DNA of 15,112 nt, from positions 1-15,112 of the forward strand of contig DHWR01000207.1 of NCBI GenBank assembly GCA_002413265.1. Reading direction: 5' to 3'. The notes beneath the pieces were generated by a model. The model was not told the DNA's origin. It saw only the letters and a program-made list of their open reading frames with translations, and did no database searches. Position 1 is the first letter of the stretch; every line of letters starts with the position of its first letter. The DNA comes from Chloroflexi bacterium UBA5177. GTDB taxonomy: Bacteria > Chloroflexota > UBA5177. This document shows positions 13,910-15,112 of the stretch, piece after piece. A program made the translations under genes and the position numbers.

Positions 13910-14304
13910 GCGTCTATGAGCTGGAGCAGTACCTCGGCGCCTTCGACCGTTCGACAGTCGACTTCAATTCCGAGCTCCTGGAAAATCTGTGCCCGATTTG
14001 GATCCTTGATCCTGCTCACAACTTTAGGTACGTGGAACACCCTCTGGACGACCTCGCTTGCCATGACGTTCCTGTTATCACCACTGGTTGCGGCCACGAA
14101 GGCGTCCGCTCGCTCAATTCCTGCTTCGACGAGAACGTCCTGGTCAACCGCGTTCCCCAGCACCGTTTGACCTTCGAAGTCGTCAGGGAGGCGTTGGAAC
14201 GCCGGCTCGCTCCAGTCAATGATCGCGATTTCGTGCCCCGCTTCCGTGAGCATGGTGGCCAAGAGCGATCCCGTTCGACCGCAGCCCATGATGACTACGT
14301 GCAT
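13906..14304 (-). CDS. TrkA-N (RCK_N) domain protein, single domain
   Basis: This is a 132-residue NAD(P)-binding regulator-of-K+-conductance domain protein. The Rossmann start is MHVVIMGCGRTGSLLA, with GxGxxG at G7-C-G9-R-T-G12, and D30 in IIDWSEP is the likely ribose-binding acid. GNAVDQDVLVEAGIERADAFVAATSGDNRN and the later VPKVVSRIKDPNRA are typical of TrkA/KtrA. The protein ends at the close of the RCK_N fold, so the usual C-terminal TrkA-C (RCK_C) domain is absent. It would need a partner for channel gating, or may be one half of a split pair. The start is ATG at 14304, with GAGGTGA seven bases upstream; that ribosome site overlaps the stop of the upstream 93-aa gene, so the genes are tightly linked. 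No membrane K+ transporter is visible nearby. Confidence 0.93.
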   Translation of the reverse strand: MHVVIMGCGRTGSLLATMLTEAGHEIAIIDWSEPAFQRLPDDFEGQTVLGNAVDQDVLVEAGIERADAFVAATSGDNRNVMASEVVQRVFHVPKVVSRIKDPNRAQIFQELGIEVDCRTVEGAEVLLQLIDA

Positions 14305-14311
14305 GGCCGGC

Positions 14312-14593
14312 TCACCTCGTCAGACCCTGCTGGAGGTTGAACAACTCAAGCTCAGCGCGCTTTTCCTGTTCGCGTGCTTGCAAATAAGCCCGATAGTAGG
14401 TGTCGTAGCGCGCATCGCCGGACTCTCCGTCCCGTTCCAGCTCTCGAAGGAGAGACAACCACTGCTCGATGGCGTCGGACGCGCCATGCATCTTTTCTTC
14501 GGCACGTAGCGTTTGTTCGGACGCGCCAGACTTATGCTCGCTTCCGCTCCAGAGCAGTCGTCCAAGCGCGGATTTTCGCTCGTTGCGAACCAC
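14312..14593 (-). CDS. Hypothetical helical protein, 93 aa
   Basis: I do not recognise a family. With GTG at 14593 as start (GGGAG about eight bases upstream, 16 nt after the Zn-ribbon gene stop) the product is 93 residues. It has a basic N-terminus (VVRNERKSALGRLLW) and a charged, leucine-rich C-terminal half (SDAIEQWLSLLRELER...YYRAYLQAREQEKRAELELFNLQ) that should form two or more amphipathic helices, possibly a coiled coil. It has no cysteine, signal peptide or membrane segment. A later ATG (codon 35 of this frame) is an alternative start. It sits between the Zn-ribbon protein and the TrkA-N protein on the same strand with gaps of 16 and 7 bases, so all three probably share a transcript. 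Function unknown. Confidence 0.65.
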   Translation of the reverse strand: MVRNERKSALGRLLWSGSEHKSGASEQTLRAEEKMHGASDAIEQWLSLLRELERDGESGDARYDTYYRAYLQAREQEKRAELELFNLQQGLTR

Positions 14594-14609
14594 CGGAGCC
14601 GCTCCCGGC

Positions 14610-14990
14610 CTAGACAGGCTCGTTGCTTGGAAGGAGTTTGTCCCGGCTGTGCAGCGCGCTCCGTGCGATGGTGTGCCGGTCACGCTCCTCTGCAAGGGAC
14701 GCGGGCGGAGGAGCTTCGCCTTCCACCTGATTCGTCATAAAGTCGACGACTGTTTCGGAGCGCCCGGATGCGATGGCGATTGTGAGGTCGAGCAGGCAGT
14801 CGTTACAGAGCTTGTAAGCACCGTACAGGGAAGAACCTGCCGCCGGCTTCTCTTCACCGCAGCTGTCGCATCGCATGCTCCGCGTCACATCGATGCCCCG
14901 TTCAACACGATCATCCACCATGCTATGAACGTTGAGCGTGATCCGTTCAATCGTGGAGTCGTTCAGGTCCAACTGGTTTTTTTTGGCCAA
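14610..14990 (-). CDS. Small Zn-ribbon protein, 126 aa
   Basis: This is an unassigned protein with a clear four-cysteine zinc knuckle: C41-D-S-C44-G and L-C62-N-D-C65, separated by about 17 residues. Flanking parts are polar and acidic (DSTIERITLNVHSMVDDRVERG before, and TIAIASGRSETVVDFMTNQVEGEAPPPAS after), with no membrane segment. The start is inferred as TTG at 14990, because the next upstream in-frame stop is at 15026-15024 and no ATG or GTG lies between. GGAAGG is ten bases upstream, a little far. A run of eight A's falls at codons 3-5. An extended -10 (TG-A-TATACT) lies 36 bases upstream, so this is probably the first gene of the Zn-ribbon / 93-aa / TrkA-N transcript. A nucleic-acid or protein-binding role is possible; there is no direct evidence. 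Confidence 0.8.
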   Translation of the reverse strand: MAKKNQLDLNDSTIERITLNVHSMVDDRVERGIDVTRSMRCDSCGEEKPAAGSSLYGAYKLCNDCLLDLTIAIASGRSETVVDFMTNQVEGEAPPPASLAEERDRHTIARSALHSRDKLLPSNEPV

Positions 14991-15025
14991 GAGGCCTGAT
15001 CCTTCCGATTCGAAATGAGTAGCTT

Positions 15026-15034
15026 AGTATATCA
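15026..15034 (-). promoter_or_regulatory. Extended -10 promoter candidate for the Zn-ribbon operon
   Basis: TGATATACT reads as an extended -10 (TG-n-TATACT) on minus, placing the transcript start about 28 bases before the TTG start at 14990. There is no clear -35 at 16-18 bp. The same patch contains TAGTAT on plus (15025-15030), which might serve the divergent kinase gene. Confidence 0.4.
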
Positions 15035-15068
15035 AGCGTCTGTCGGGGGGAGATTGACTACCGCTATC

Positions 15069-15112
15069 GTGGAGGATATCGCGGTTATAGTCAACCCGGC
15101 GGCCGGCGGAGG
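15069..15112 (+). CDS. Diacylglycerol/lipid kinase family protein, N-terminal fragment
   Basis: Only the first codons are in the window. The frame reads MEDIAVIVNPAAGG, the glycine-rich N-terminal nucleotide-binding motif (VNPxAGxG) of the YegS/BmrU/DAGK-catalytic lipid kinase family, which phosphorylates diacylglycerol or related lipids at the membrane. GTG at 15069 places the motif at the usual distance from the start. TTG at 15054 directly behind GGGGGGAG, and ATG at 15015, are in the same frame and cannot be excluded; the ATG lacks a ribosome site and lies in the likely promoter zone of the divergent gene. The family call rests on about 14 residues. Confidence 0.6.
   Translation, partial: MEDIAVIVNPAAGG

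Noticed and set aside
15015..15068. ATG at 15015 as the start of the lipid kinase
   Set aside because: It is in frame but has no ribosome site, lies 24 bases from the divergent start and in its promoter zone; kept only as an alternative.
1..15112. CRISPR arrays, insertion sequences, prophage or attachment sites
   Set aside because: No regularly spaced repeats, transposase or integrase motifs, or long flanking repeats were seen on either strand.

Overview
This 15.1 kb window is an ordinary bacterial chromosomal segment: dense short operons, about 58-60% GC by eye, and no phage, transposon or CRISPR signal. Family-level features suggest Chloroflexota or a close relative such as Dormibacterota, but no marker here settles this. 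The hints are an FtsH N-terminus of the Chloroflexota style, a prenyl synthase with a DDxxG second motif, a PDAs-type deacetylase with an FDAGAD motif, and an LppP/LprE-type lipoprotein. About half of the genes appear to start with GTG or TTG.

Layout. (1) Positions 1-1322, minus strand: a DppB/OppB-type permease followed by the N-terminal part of its DppC/OppC-type partner, cut by the window edge. (2) 1457-5363, minus strand: a very tight five-gene run hemC - HIT protein - rsmI - tatD - long-chain polyprenyl diphosphate synthase, with gaps of 4, 4 and 27 nt and a 4-nt GTGA overlap. (3) 5416-6465, plus strand: a second trans-prenyltransferase of the short-chain (GGPP-like) class, divergent from hemC. 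(4) 6423-7894, minus strand: a tandem-rhodanese sulfurtransferase and a polysaccharide deacetylase-like protein, coupled by a TTGA overlap; the deacetylase overlaps the prenyl synthase tail-to-tail by 43 bp. (5) 7967-8892: a stand-alone 5'-3' exonuclease on plus, meeting a convergent tRNA-Arg whose anticodon is GCG. (6) 8972-10239: an unrecognised 166-aa protein (minus), an LppP/LprE-like lipoprotein (plus) and an easily missed 58-aa Cys/His-containing small protein (minus). (7) 10294-13694, plus strand: tilS then ftsH, closed by a strong GC hairpin. (8) 13749-14990: a possible gene remnant, then a minus-strand run of a Zn-ribbon protein, a 93-aa helical protein and a single-domain TrkA-N (RCK_N) protein. 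(9) The right edge carries the first codons of a diacylglycerol-kinase-like lipid kinase on plus.

Functionally the window is mainly housekeeping: tetrapyrrole synthesis (hemC), isoprenoid chain elongation (two prenyl synthases of different chain-length class), rRNA and tRNA modification (rsmI, tilS), membrane proteolysis (ftsH), nucleic-acid processing (TatD, exonuclease), and peptide/nickel-type import. I do not see a clearly new multi-gene system. The points most worth a second look are the tRNA-Arg(GCG), the hidden 58-aa gene, the frame-broken coding-like segment after ftsH, the altered SAM-site motif in RsmI, and the Zn-ribbon/helical/TrkA-N cluster.
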